From assembly GCF_041296385.1 (NCBI RefSeq), contig NC_091014.1:19319578-19383577 (forward strand): a DNA stretch of 64,000 nucleotides, in the 5' to 3' direction. The position numbers and the translations under genes were made by a program. The notes below the pieces were generated by a model. It saw nothing but the letters and a program-made list of their open reading frames with translations, was not told where the DNA came from and ran no database searches. The stretch's first letter is position 1; the number at the start of each line of letters is the position of its first letter. Origin of the DNA: Aphelocoma coerulescens (taxonomy: Eukaryota > Chordata > Aves > Passeriformes > Corvidae). Shown here one piece after another: positions 35,357 through 47,665 of the stretch.

Positions 35357-38300
35357 GCTATACTTTAATTTTCCCGGTAGTTAAGTGACACTAAATCTGG
35401 TATTACACTCTTCAATGCCTGTCCCTGCAGTGTCTGAGAAACTGCAGATCTCAGCCAAGAACAGTAATGGGAATTCACAGGCAATACAACTCTGCTGTGG
35501 AAATGAAGAAAAGAGATGGGCTGAGACAGGGTGAGAGATAGTTCAAGGGTATTATTGTACTCGACAGGCAGGTCAGACTGAGACAGAAGGGTCCCTTAAG
35601 TAAAAAAACCCAAAATATAAAGTGTTTCCTTTGAGTGATAAAGGGCACTTGAATGAGTTACTTGGGGACACTGAGTGAGCCTGCCTAAATACACTTTGGG
35701 AAAGGGTAACTGTGGTGAAATTAATTCAAATTCACTGTGCTTTATGCTCAAAGGTCATAGCAGTCAATGCCACCGAGTGGAACGGGACTGCAGTTTCTAA
35801 CCAGAGAAACCATTTCAACATGGAGCTTGCTAAGCTTCAAAGCACAGCTACTTAATACCAAATGTCAAATTGATATGTATAATGTCAAATGGTAACAATG
35901 GGCTACACTTATCAGTTCCAGGCCTAGATTTTTTACTTTTTCCTTTGGAGAATACTGGTTGCAAAAATAAACAAACAACAACAACTAACAGATTTATATA
36001 CATTTGAAAGCAGTTGCATAGCAACATCTTCAGAGCTATCTTCCTCCTTCTTGGAAATTTATTACTGCCAGAGTGACGGGTAGGATTAATTACCTATTTT
36101 GCTACCTTTTCTCTCTCATGTACTTCAGAATTCATATCTGGAAAAAAATGGGATTTTTTCAAAAAAATTTTCAATTTCTCTAAAAAACCCAAACTCTTAT
36201 CACATTAAATACAAAGTGAAACACGTAAGAGATGCAGAGTCTACAGCCATTGCACTCTGTTGGTGATTATAACAGTCATGTGGAAACATACAAGGCTGGT
36301 CTCTAGTCCCTGCCATAATCCTGAGCACGAATTTTCCAAATCAGAGGTAATAAATTCAATGGACTATTGAATAAAGAAAATTAGGCATAAAATTTCCCAC
36401 AAATTATGTGTATACTACTCATTATTAATTACATTATTATGCTATTGTATTTCTGAGTAATATGGAACAGATGTCTCTCACTAAAATTTTCAGCTGAGAA
36501 AGCAGCCTATCAACACTGCGGAACAGATTCTATAAATAACGTCACTTTTAGCAACCTTACAGTTTTTGTAGAAAAATAACATAATAGTTTATTGAAAATT
36601 CTTGTCTACTTATTACTTAAGATTTATTCCCAGACTATGACTGATATTAAACTTCAGTAAATAGATTTTATATGTGACTTTAGTAAACAGAGTTTGTATT
36701 CCGGATATAAAGAATCAGGACATGCTATTAGTCTCTTGCTGCTGTATTTTATGTTTTCTTTTGTGGATTGGTAAGGTGTGAAAGACAAACCAATTTCTGT
36801 TATTTACTTAGAATAATTCTTCCTACTTTCATACGATAAACAACATCATCTATCCATGTCCTGGCTGGTCAGCTACTTGATCATTTGGCTAGTCAAAATT
36901 ATCTAATTTGTCTGAATATTCTTGCTTTTGTAATTTTTCAAGCCAAGCTCCAACACATAGGTTTGCCTTAACAAGCCTTTCAACTTCATTTCTTAGCCAA
37001 GTGTTATCTTGCTTCTGAATCCATTCAACAGATCTCCTAGGATATTATTTTCATCTTAAAAAGTTCTTTCTGAAGTAACTTCACAGTTTATTTTTATATT
37101 GTTTCAAGCTAAATATAGCTGTGCTCTAAATACAGCAGTACTGTGTATCCCTAACTGCACAGAAGGTAGATCGAATCAAATTCAATAGATATTTTCTAAC
37201 ATAGCTTGCAAGAAGATAAAAACTCTAAGTACTTAAAAAAAAGAACTAAATATATCTGGAAAGAGCTGTTCTTGTAAAGTGGGCAAAGATGTAATAAGTT
37301 CTACTCAGGTTCAAAAAATAATATAATGAACTGCTTAGCTCCACATCTCTTTGAAATTGTGTTAAATGAATACTGACAACTTAAAACACTCTTTAGATTA
37401 ACCAATTCTAAATCAGTTTGCATGCAGCACATTTTGTTATATCTGTGCTTATATCTGTACAGCTATTTCTTCTATTCTTGTAGATCTGCAAGGTTTTACA
37501 AGTTAAATAAATTGTGTTTCCTCCATAAATCTGTAGATCTCAGATGAGCAATGCCAAATTTAAATGCAATGCCTTACATTTAGACTTCAGAATATGACAA
37601 ATCTTTCTGATGCATGTCAGTGCTCAGGGTCTGGTGGTATTCCTCAGACCAGGCTTTCAGAATGAGGTTAGCTCTGGCACCTGCACATTCTGATAAAAAG
37701 CCTTGCAAGCACTCTGTACTGTCACAATAGGCCAGAACACTGTGATTCAAAAACAATCAAATAAACAAACAAACAAAAAAACCACAACATAAAAAAACAT
37801 CAAAAATCAGTAAAAATGGTCTTGTGCAATGAAAGCACTTAGTGGACAAACCGTAAAAGGATTCATAAACTTCCAGTCTTTCAGATCTTATGAGTTTAAG
37901 TATGGGGAAAAAACCCAACAAAACAACTATTTGCAGGATGAGGTCTAAAAATACTTTTCCAACAGGAGCTTTAAGCATTCATATTGCATTGTTCCTTTAC
38001 ATTCAGAGTGGCCTGTGAAATGCTGAGAATGCAAAAAAATATGTGAAACAAATAAGTGGGATAAGTAACATGACACTGTGGGATGTGAATAATGGAATAT
38101 TATTTCATGCCTGGCGTGCAGTTAAAAACAAGTGCCATTGGTGCAATGAGGTATGAAATAATACTCCATAATTCACACATGGGAGTGTCTTATTGCAATT
38201 ATGATTTTGTTGTAAAGTGTGATTTAGAAAAGAGTTTGTATATGTTAAGAAATAGGGTTTATAAATTACGACCAGTTCTTTTTGTGATCATTAGATGACT

Positions 38301-41300
38301 CAATTTCTATTGTCTATTTTTAATGACAGTTCAACATGTCTTTGATTAAAATAATGAATAGACAGTTACGACTTCTAAAACTCTCCTTCTTTTCCTCTCA
38401 ATGGCCATTTTTACCCTTTCTTAAAGTGTTTCCTTTTCACGTTTTAATATTTTTTAAGTAATCTCTGGTTGTTTGGTTAGATAGATCATGTCTCCAACTT
38501 TTCATAAGTACATACATGTGAACGGATGATGTTTAGGCTCAATCTTGATGACGTCAATTAGCCTTTGTCACTGAAGTTATCCTTCATTATTGACCTTATC
38601 TTTACTCACACCAAACTGACCAGTATTTGCTTCATATTTCATGAGCTTCACACTGAGTTCTGTCTAAAATTTCCTTGCAGATCTTTCCAGGTACTAATCC
38701 ACAAAGTATTTCTCTGTAGATACTCTGTATTTCTCCCCTCCTAGATTTGTTTCTGCATAAGAAACAAAAAGTGAGGCACAAAGGGACACTCAGAATAGAC
38801 AAATCTGTGCTGACCCATTTCTTGTGCTTGAAGATTAATTTGTATCTCTGTAATCTCCAGCCATTTTGGTGTGACAAGGTTAAAGAAGTGAGCAGTGAGA
38901 AAGGCTTATATGCAAAAACTCAGCAAAACCTGCAGGGTCTGAGAAAACTGTCACTAAATACTGTAGTCAAAGATTTAGAAGTTACACTTGAAGCCTTATA
39001 CAAAAGATGGCCTGTATAACATCCGGGGGGGGGCTTGCAGGGCTCACCTTTGGCAGATGGCTGATAGACATCTTTGGCAGACAGTGCAGACACAATGGGT
39101 GAAGGAAAGGCAGAAAACTATCTGGGGGACATCCTCCTCAATAGGTTGGGTTGAAGAGCAAGAGGACAATCAATGGATTAAGCAGTTACCAGGGGTTTAC
39201 TAAGTGTGGTGCTGTGTGAGTGTAAGCCGGGGGGAGTAATACCTTTGGTGGATTAGCAATAGGAGGGTACTCAGAAATTTGTGTATGTCTAGTGCTTCAC
39301 TGTATCTGGGACTTTCTTGGTTGACCCTGAATGTGTAGTTCTGAGCCTCATATAATTACATCATTAATAGATGAAATGGCTTTAATCCTCATTTGCTATG
39401 ACAATGTGAATTTAGTAATTTTTCCCTGCTACATGATATATAGTTTTCATTCACCCTGAATTCTGTCCAACTAGCCTGGCAGACACGTGATCCACGTCAA
39501 CAAACGAGGCTTTCTATGCAAACTTGATCTCAGCCTGTGAGGATTAAAGGGAAAGGAAATAATCCATGCTAGAGGACTATCTGTGAGAAAAAGGGCATAT
39601 ATGTGCCTACAAAGGATTACAGGGTGGAGGAAAAGAAATTTGATAAATGAAAGGCTGTAACCTTTCAGGAAAGAAAACAGTGCTATGATTAAAAAAAAAA
39701 AAAGGGCCTTTTTTAAAAGGGGATAAAAAAGGAGTGCTAATAATCTTTCACTCTTAATGGCTCATCTATTCCTTGAATTAAGATTTCACAGAATAGTTCT
39801 GGATTTGAGAAAACCAATATATTTAGCCTTTACAAAGACTGCACATTCAACCCAAATGTCCTGTTTCTGGGGACAGCTACACATTTCTTTTTTTTCTGTT
39901 CTTTAAAGGATTCCACAGAAGAGGATCAGTTCTTGTCTTCAGAGAAAACCCCGACCCTATTGGTCCACATATCACTGTGATATTTGGTGATACAAATTGG
40001 TCTCAATTTCCTTGATCACTATTGTCAAATGTGAAAATACTTGGCTATGTGATACTTTTTACTGGTGACAAAGCACTGCTGACACGACCACTGTTTCCTT
40101 ATTTGTGTCATCCCATAGACAAAATGCAGCGGGGAAATTATAAATAATTAATTCCTGGCAGTTTCAGCTGTGTAAAATTACACTAAAAACCTACATTCCA
40201 AATTTATGCCAGTATAGATCTTGCTTCACTTCAGGATGATGTGTGTCTTCCTAGATAAAACCTAGTTTTGTACATAAAAGGGGATTTCCTTTGGGACATT
40301 TAATTAGGTTGAATACACCTTGAATTACAATAAAAATTCAAACAGAATTAATTCATTCTGTTCTATTTCTAGTGATTTTTCAGAATTTCATTCTGATCCA
40401 TGAAGCCTACATTGAAATACTGTAGGGCTTGGAACCTGTGAGTACAGTTTCACTTAATTATAGGGGGAATTATGTGTTTGAATTCATATAATACACATCT
40501 TGCTAGAAAAAGTTCTTTCTGAAACGATATCTTTATAAGCCTTGGAAGGACTCATGAGGACCATTCAGCTACTTCCTGAGAAGATTAACTTAAAATATTT
40601 CTTTACTACTGGAAATTTATGCACCAGCTTGAGCCAAGATGACAAGAGAATATCCCCTGGGATATTCTTTGGAATATATTTTAATAGCACAGTTACATCA
40701 AGCTCTGCATTTAGAACAACATAATAACAGAATGATCACTAAACAAGGCATTTTTCATGCATGCAACATAGCAAATCCCTTTTAGATTGTGTCATGAAAA
40801 CTAAATTTAGTGACCTAAAAACTTTTGTAAATATTACATTCCTGCATAAATTGTGTTTTCTTGTATTGTTCCAATTACAAAGGGAAGATAAAGAAGAACT
40901 GCTTTGAATAAAAGTGATAGGGTATAAATGAGGCAAACTTACACTTAGGCTAAAGCTCCTTTGATTACCCAGAAATAAATGATGAAATATTTCACTTAAT
41001 GCACAATAGATATGACAAGCTTCTGGTGCCTCTCTCTCCCAAGCAGACAGGGTGAATTTGTATTAGTCAGGGGATTTTATTCATTCACCTTATTTTAAAT
41101 GCAGAGGTCCAGAAAAACAGTATCTACAAGTCTTGTGAGGAGCTTTCATCTGCCTCCTTATTCTTCAATTCTCATGCAGTTTAAATAGGAGCTGAAATGC
41201 TCTTATGTAAATTTCATTTCATTACATTGCAGTCTTTTGAATCTAATTGGTCATATTCAATTTGTCCAAGGAATTTGCAGCCATCACCAAAAGGGTTAGA

Positions 41301-43799
41301 TGCAATGATAGCTGTTATTTATTTGAATTGGGAAGCTGCAGTTAGTGCCTCATTTCTGCACTAGTGAGGATTTTTTTCTAAAGTGTACGTACACACGCAC
41401 ACTTGTATATGCACACAAGCAACACTTGAGCTCTTCCCAAACACTACAATTTTCAGTCATACAGATACCTATTTGTTGCAAATAGAAACTAAATCTATGT
41501 AATTGGAAGGTGTTTTAATGGAAATCTATTTATATATTTGAAATGTCTAATAATACTTCATTCTGTAGAAAATACCATTTCTATAAGATCCTATGAATAA
41601 AACTGTTGCTATCATATTTTCTGTGGTGTTACCACAGCTATGTAGAGTAAGAAAGTGGCCCTTCTTTTCTTTTCCAATCTTCAGTGTCTCCAATGAGACA
41701 TTATTTTTCAACCCAAAACTAAGGATAAGAAAAATAAACCTGTTACAATCATTCAGGTAGTATTTTTTGCAGTTTGATCCTGTGTTTGAAGCAATTAAAA
41801 CAAAGCATGCATCTTGCTAATTACAGTGTGCATTGCGTACAGTTAGCTTATGGGTAAATGCTTTGCTGCACATCAAAGCAGTATTCATTTTCAGACAAGT
41901 AGGATAGTCTTACAGATCCACAAGCATTTTAATTGCAGTTAATCAATTTGTCCACAGTCTTATTCACTGCTAATGTCCACACTCTTATTCATTCACCATA
42001 TATAGTGCAACATAATTAAGAGTTGAATTTTGAATCCTGGTATTTGTCCAAGTAAATGAACTTCTCTGTCAACATAGCTTAATGAAGGGTGTGACTAGAC
42101 TTTACATAAACTTAGCAAGGGTGTATTAAACACTGATCACCTACTGTGCTGAACAGATCATGTGTTTATTTAATCTATTATTAAATTAGCTCTTTATTCT
42201 AGGATTAATGTTTTTGAGCACTTGAATACAAATTTTGCTGTAACTAAGCCACTTGTAACTTTGGCTTTAAATGGAAAACCAGTCAGCAATAATCTATCAT
42301 TAGAGTCCTAAGCTATATTTTTTCTGTAATGTTTCCACATTTTTATATTTTGCATGCAATTTCAAAATTATACAATACTATGAATCAAAAGTTCAACAAA
42401 ATACTTTGGGACATGATTGAAGGCTCCCATTCTTAAGAATCAAGTTTGGATCAGTAACAAGACCTTGCAGGGCACACTGAAGGTTTTACAAAGTAAAACA
42501 CAGAAATCTTTTTTCCAGTTTACTGACACAGTGCTCATGAAGTATACATTAAAAGTTCTCTTCAAATAAACTGCCATGGGACTGAGCCTGGGCATGTTCA
42601 GTCACATTTGACCAAGTTCTTATCTCCAAGTACATGCTGCTTCTCCCTGTCACCAAAGCCAGGACATTACTTGTTCGAATCATCCCAGTGTCAGGAGCCT
42701 TCATGCAAACCTGAACCTGGAAATGTATCTCCCTATTCCTTTCCTTTCTCCCCATCCCTTTCCCTGTATTTTAGAGAGCACACACTGCTGTTTTCCTGAC
42801 CTTGAGTGAGCTGTCATGTTGTACAACTGAGCTGGGTGATACTGGAAGGAGAGCACACTCTTGACATGCTTAGAATAGAGTACTGAAACAAAAATGAAGT
42901 GTTCCTGTAGTAAGTAGCTGGATGGATCTGAAATACTTTCTGTAAGCTTTGAAATATTGTCTGCTTTAGACTGGCTTTCCAAATTTTTCACATGATCATA
43001 CCACATGGTTGCATATTCACGTCCTGTAGCTACCACTTTCTTAATAACTTTCAAAATTATTGCTCAACCAATGGAATAGACGTTTCAAGGATGCTAACCT
43101 AATAATAATAATGGAAAATACATTTACTATTGTGCCTAATGAAGAAAAATGCTAATAATCTCATACAGGTCTATAAGACTCCACAAAGAGGGAGTTTTCA
43201 GTGGTCTGTACTTTTGTCAGTTCTTCTCACATAGTTTTTTTTGTTTACCACTCAGAGAAGAAGAAATTAAAACCAAAAAGCAGCATAAGGATCAAAACTT
43301 TTCTTATATGGTATTGTACCTGTAGATTTAAAGCATCTAATCGGACACCTTCTAAAAGAATGTATTAAACCAGCACTTTGGGAGCCAAAGAGCTTTACCA
43401 TTTTTTATACCTTCCTGACAGCAGCCTTAAAGAAAGAATGAGAATCAATGGACTCAAGGAACTAATGGACCTGTCAGTTCACTGAACATCTCTAAGAACC
43501 ATGATCTAGACAAGTGACCAAAGATAATGAAAGGAGAAAAAAACAAAGGTACCAGAGAAAGAAGACTGAAATCTCTTCTGAAATATTTCAACATTTTTTT
43601 TCTTTCTCCTATTCTACTGTGTTTTCCTGCCTTTGTCTCTTGACTATTTGTTGTAATTTAGTTCCAATTACTAGCCTATTTACCACAATTAACACAGGTT
43701 TCTATAGTTAAATTGTGAAAGAATCATGTATTTTTGTTTCTCAAGCACTCAATAAAGGAACCACACCTTTAAGTTGAAGTGCATTGCAATTACAGTATT
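35357..43799. other. Long AT-rich unique stretch
   Basis: No recognisable gene or interspersed repeat is seen in 8.4 kb. There is an AAAC-rich tract at 37,761-37,782, a run of 9 G at 39,025-39,033 and an A-run near 39,690-39,703. The segments 41,200-41,370 and 41,790-42,010 have the homeodomain-word-rich composition of vertebrate conserved non-coding DNA, but this cannot be tested here. The longest frame (42,701-43,054 minus, 117 codons) is unrecognised. Confidence 0.5.
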
Positions 43800-44351
43800 T
43801 GTTCTGTTTTAACTGGACAGCTACGCCCCATGCTGATGCTCACTGAGTCCCCCTCAGTGGGTTGAGGGAGAGACTCAAAAGGATAAAAAGTGTGAAAACA
43901 TGTGAGTTGAAATAAAGACATTTGACTGGGGAAAGCAAAAGCTGTGGTCACAAGCAAAGCAAAACAAGGAATTAATTCATGACTTCCCATGGGCAGGCAG
44001 GTGTTCAGCCATCCCCAGGAAAGCAGGACTCCTTGCATAACAGTTACTCGGGAAGACAAATACCACCACCACTCCAATTGTCTCCCCTTCCATGATCTTC
44101 CCCCAGATTACATGCTGAGCATGAAACCATATGGCCTGTAACATCCCTTGGGGCATCTGGGGTCAGCTGTCCTGGCTGTGTCCCCTCCCAACTCCTTGTG
44201 CACCCCCAGCCTCCTCGCTAGCGTGAGGAACAGAAGAGGCCCTCACCCTATGCAAGCACTGCTCAGCAATAGCTAAAACACTGGTGTCTTACCAACAATG
44301 TTTTTGTCACAAATCCAAAACACAGCACCGTGAAGACTGCTATGAAGAAAT
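43800..44351 (-). mobile_element. Degenerate avian ERV LTR, minus orientation
   Basis: A diverged LTR of about 550 bp on the minus strand. The low-coordinate side begins TGTTCTGTTTTAACTGG, so the LTR ends in ...ACA. Ordered landmarks are TTGAAATAAAGACA, CAAGCAAAGCAAAACAAGG, GACTTCCCATGGGCAGGCAG, GGGGTCAGCTGTCCTGGCTG, TGTCCCCTCCCAACTCCTTG, CAAGCACTGCTCAGCAATAG and finally ACTGCTATGAAGAAA. I recognise this as a very common avian LTR group, probably ERVL-related, whose full 5' end would continue for about 30 bp more. Here homology stops near 44,351, so that end is truncated and no TSD can be defined. Open frames across it, for example 43,790-44,077, are not genes. Confidence 0.7.
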
Positions 44352-47099
44352 TCTTGAAGTTTTTAAAGACAAAATGGAGTATGGGCTTTCTGGCACTTAG
44401 ATTCTAATGTCAAGCATACTTTTGTCTACAACGACAGAAGAGTGTGATTTTGTCTCATCCTCTGCTCAGAATAGTTTCTTAGAAGATCAAAACAATGCTT
44501 GCCTTATAATTAACAATGAAACTACAAGAAAAAAGCTTTTTTTAAGAAAAGCTGCCATTTATACATTTTCTTGGATAGAATAAACTTTTTCTCTAGTGAT
44601 GTAACCTGCATCACTGTCATGTCTTTGTTACTTGTCCTAGCAAATACTTTAGTGATGAACTTGCACTATACTCTCTGAAAGCCATTCTTTAAAGTACATT
44701 GTACTTCAGGCAAAAAAAAAAAAAAAAGGCATTTTCTGCACTCCAGCAAGATGCTGATGAAATAAAGAAACTCCAACCACAAAAAGAGTGCTTCTATCTC
44801 AAGAAAAACAAATTGTCAAAGAAAAATCCTGCCAAGATACAGAAATTTGCTCTTTGCCATCTCCTTTTTTATCCACTACACCTGTTACAAATCTTTCTTT
44901 GCCTCTGACTTTCATTCTGAACTCCACTGTAATTATCCAATCATTAGCAGTGAAGTGAAAATATTTTCTTGATTGGATTTAGAATCTGGTCTCCCAATAT
45001 TAGCTCTTCATACATACAAAGAGATCAGTGTTATTTCTCCTCTGATACTATGCGCATTTTAGAACTTTTGAGAAAAGCCCAAACCCTTCTCATCTGTTTC
45101 AAAAAGTGACCTAGTCTGAGCTAGATGCAAACAAAATCTTATTTCATGTAAATAACCCAACACAGATCTTGGCTGTATAAAATAAAATTTCAGGGAAATT
45201 CAAAAAGACAAACACTTCACTCTTGCTTTGGTTGGTTTTCCTTTTGCATTTCTCAAGCTTCTTTGTAATATTGCCAGGTTAATTGAATTATTTGGTTCCT
45301 TGCATCATTCAAACTCTCTCCACGCTACAGTTCCAGTCTGAAGTCCGTACTGGTGTACAGAGCAGAGCACAACATTCTGCTCATCTCTGAATGTCTCTGC
45401 ATTTCTACCTGACCTTTTCGACTTACACATAATAGAAACAAATCAGACAGAATATGATAGCATCATCAAGATATTATTCTTATTGATAGCTGATCTATAC
45501 AGTGTCATTTCACTCATTGCAGGGGAGAAGATGAACAGAGAGCAATAGTAAAGGAATAGGAAAATGGAAAATTAATATATGCATATGGAGCACATATGTA
45601 ACTGAAAGCAAGAAACTAAAATATTCTCATCCTCCCTAGAAAGGATCTGTGGCAAAACAGAAATGGAGGTAGGGTATGAAACAGACTTGTCACTCCAAAC
45701 AGAAATACCAAATAGAAATTTTCTGCATGGGAGGAGAGGTTAGAAATAATAAGGGAATGTATAATTAGAGTACCAGCAAAGAGAGAAAGGGCAGGGGCAA
45801 AGATGGATTAAAACAAGAAAACCAGAACAAAGGACTAAATAAGAAGAAATACATAAATAGACAAGATCAGAATGCAACATGCAAATGCCAAGGACAAAAA
45901 ACTAACTGGGAGACAGAAATAAAACAACAACAACAAAAAAATTGGCAAGTAAGAACTAGTAAAAAGAATATATTTTGAAGGATAACCAGAACAAATAATA
46001 GAGCTTAAGAAAAAGATAGAGAAGTATAGAAAAGAAGACAATTTTTTTTACTGAAGTAAAGGGATGCTAAATATTCCATGTGCTGCTCAGCTGCTCTCAC
46101 AACCTAATGCAACAATATTCAGGCAAGAGTATTTGGGTAAAAGGAGAAAATTGGAGCTAAACATCCAAACACCATTGAAACAGAAGGTGATGCACGTGAA
46201 TATCCGAGCAATGTACCTCTTAGCAATTTCCTCCTCTGTAAGGTGTTGATTTAAGAGTTGTGAATAAAAGAAAAGGAGAAATAAGTTTGAGTTATAGCTA
46301 GAAAGGTGTTCTTATTTCTCTTCAGATATGTGATTCACAGTTCTTAAAACTCTAGAGGAACTGAAAATTTTTCCTCCTTAAACAGGTTTGGATTATAGCA
46401 ATGCATTCAATGTATAGGGCATCTGTCAGCCAAAGTCCTTTCATCTTAAGGGAAATCTGAGAATGTAGTAGTTACCCTACAGGCATAGGGAATAGAGAAG
46501 ACCAATGCCATACCAATTATACTGTTTCTCAGAGGGATCCACTACAAGCATTCAAACTCTTTCAATTCTACTTCATAAAGGCAGTCTGTGTCAAAAGCTG
46601 AAAGCCACTGGTTGAATTCTAAGCTGCAGATCTTCACTCTCAAGGATTTGGAGAAGTGGAATATGTCTGATGCCTCCCATAGTGATGAAGAATCTTCTTT
46701 GAAGTGTTAATAATCATGCTGCATATCCTTCATTTCTCTATTTGTGCACAATTCATATGCAGGTAATGATGGATAAAATATGCAGGGACAAACAGCTATA
46801 GCTACAGCACCGGTTTTCACTTTTTTTTCCCCCACAAAAAGAAAAGAACAAAGCCAATGAAAATATTTTTATACTTTAGTTTGAATTTAAATTGCTTTCT
46901 TTTTTCACCTCCTTGGGCTGTGCTCATTAATAATGATGACTATCTGTTAAAAATCAGGTCTTCATAATCTTTCACATTGGGAACTTTATGTGGGATACTA
47001 ATCTAATCTATCCAGGAGGAGGAGGAAGAATGTACTCTGAGGTAGGTAGCAAGATCCCCATTCTGTCCTTATGCAGCTAGGGAAGTGGGAGAGGTCACA
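44352..47099. other. Unique AT-rich stretch
   Basis: No recognisable gene or repeat is seen. A run of about 16 A begins near 44,712. The region 45,780-46,050 is very A-rich on the plus strand, and its minus-strand frame (45,835-46,041) is a low-complexity artefact of that bias. Confidence 0.5.
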
Positions 47100-47665
47100 C
47101 TACAACAAAATAATGTAGGCTGGAGGGGACATCTGTAGGTCATCTTATCCATTCCCTACACAAAGGAGAATCAGCTTCAATTCAGTTTCTAAGGGCTTTC
47201 TCAAGTTACTCTCTGCATTTATCTAAAGATGTAGACTCCATAGCCTTGGGCAACCTCTTTCACAGCTTAACCATTCTCTTAGAGAATGTATTTTTTCCTT
47301 CCTTGAATTAGATTTTGTCTTGCTACAGCTTGTGCCCACTGTGTCTTGTCTATTTACCACACACCTCTGAGCCAAGGCTGTCTCCATCTTCTCTATAACC
47401 TCCCCTTCAAGAGTTAAAGACAGCAGTCAGGTCTTCCTTTAGCCTTGCCTTTCAGACTGAACAGTATCAATCCTCTCAGACTCTTTTGAGCATCATATGC
47501 TCACCTAAGTATCTTCGTGGCCCTCCTCATTGGAACCGCTTCAGTGTCGGTCTCGTCTGGGGAGCTCAGAACTCGACAGAGAACTCCCCGTGTGGTCTCA
47601 CCAGCGCTGAACAAACAGGCAGTCATTCTGTATAGGCTCTGAACACCACTCTCACTGACATACTA
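47100..47665 (-). mobile_element. Old CR1 fragment (ORF2 end and 3' UTR)
   Basis: Minus-strand CR1. From low coordinates, plus-strand text runs AGGCTGGAGGGGACATCTGT (the reverse complement of the CR1 3' UTR), then CTTGGGCAACCTCTTTCACAG, TGCTACAGCTTGTGCCCACT, TCTTCGTGGCCCTCCTCATT, GGGGAGCTCAGAACTCGACA and GTGTGGTCTCACCAGCGCTGAACAA. This is the same order as in better-preserved CR1 copies. It has many mismatches and no intact reading frame. It fades near 47,660. Confidence 0.75.

Noticed and set aside
42701..43054. 117-codon minus-strand open frame
   Set aside because: No family resemblance, no promoter or splice support, and composition typical of chance frames.
45835..46041. Hydrophobic 68-codon minus-strand frame resembling a membrane protein
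   Set aside because: The plus strand is a long A-rich tract, so the reverse reads as Phe/Leu/Ser-rich low complexity. It is a composition artefact.
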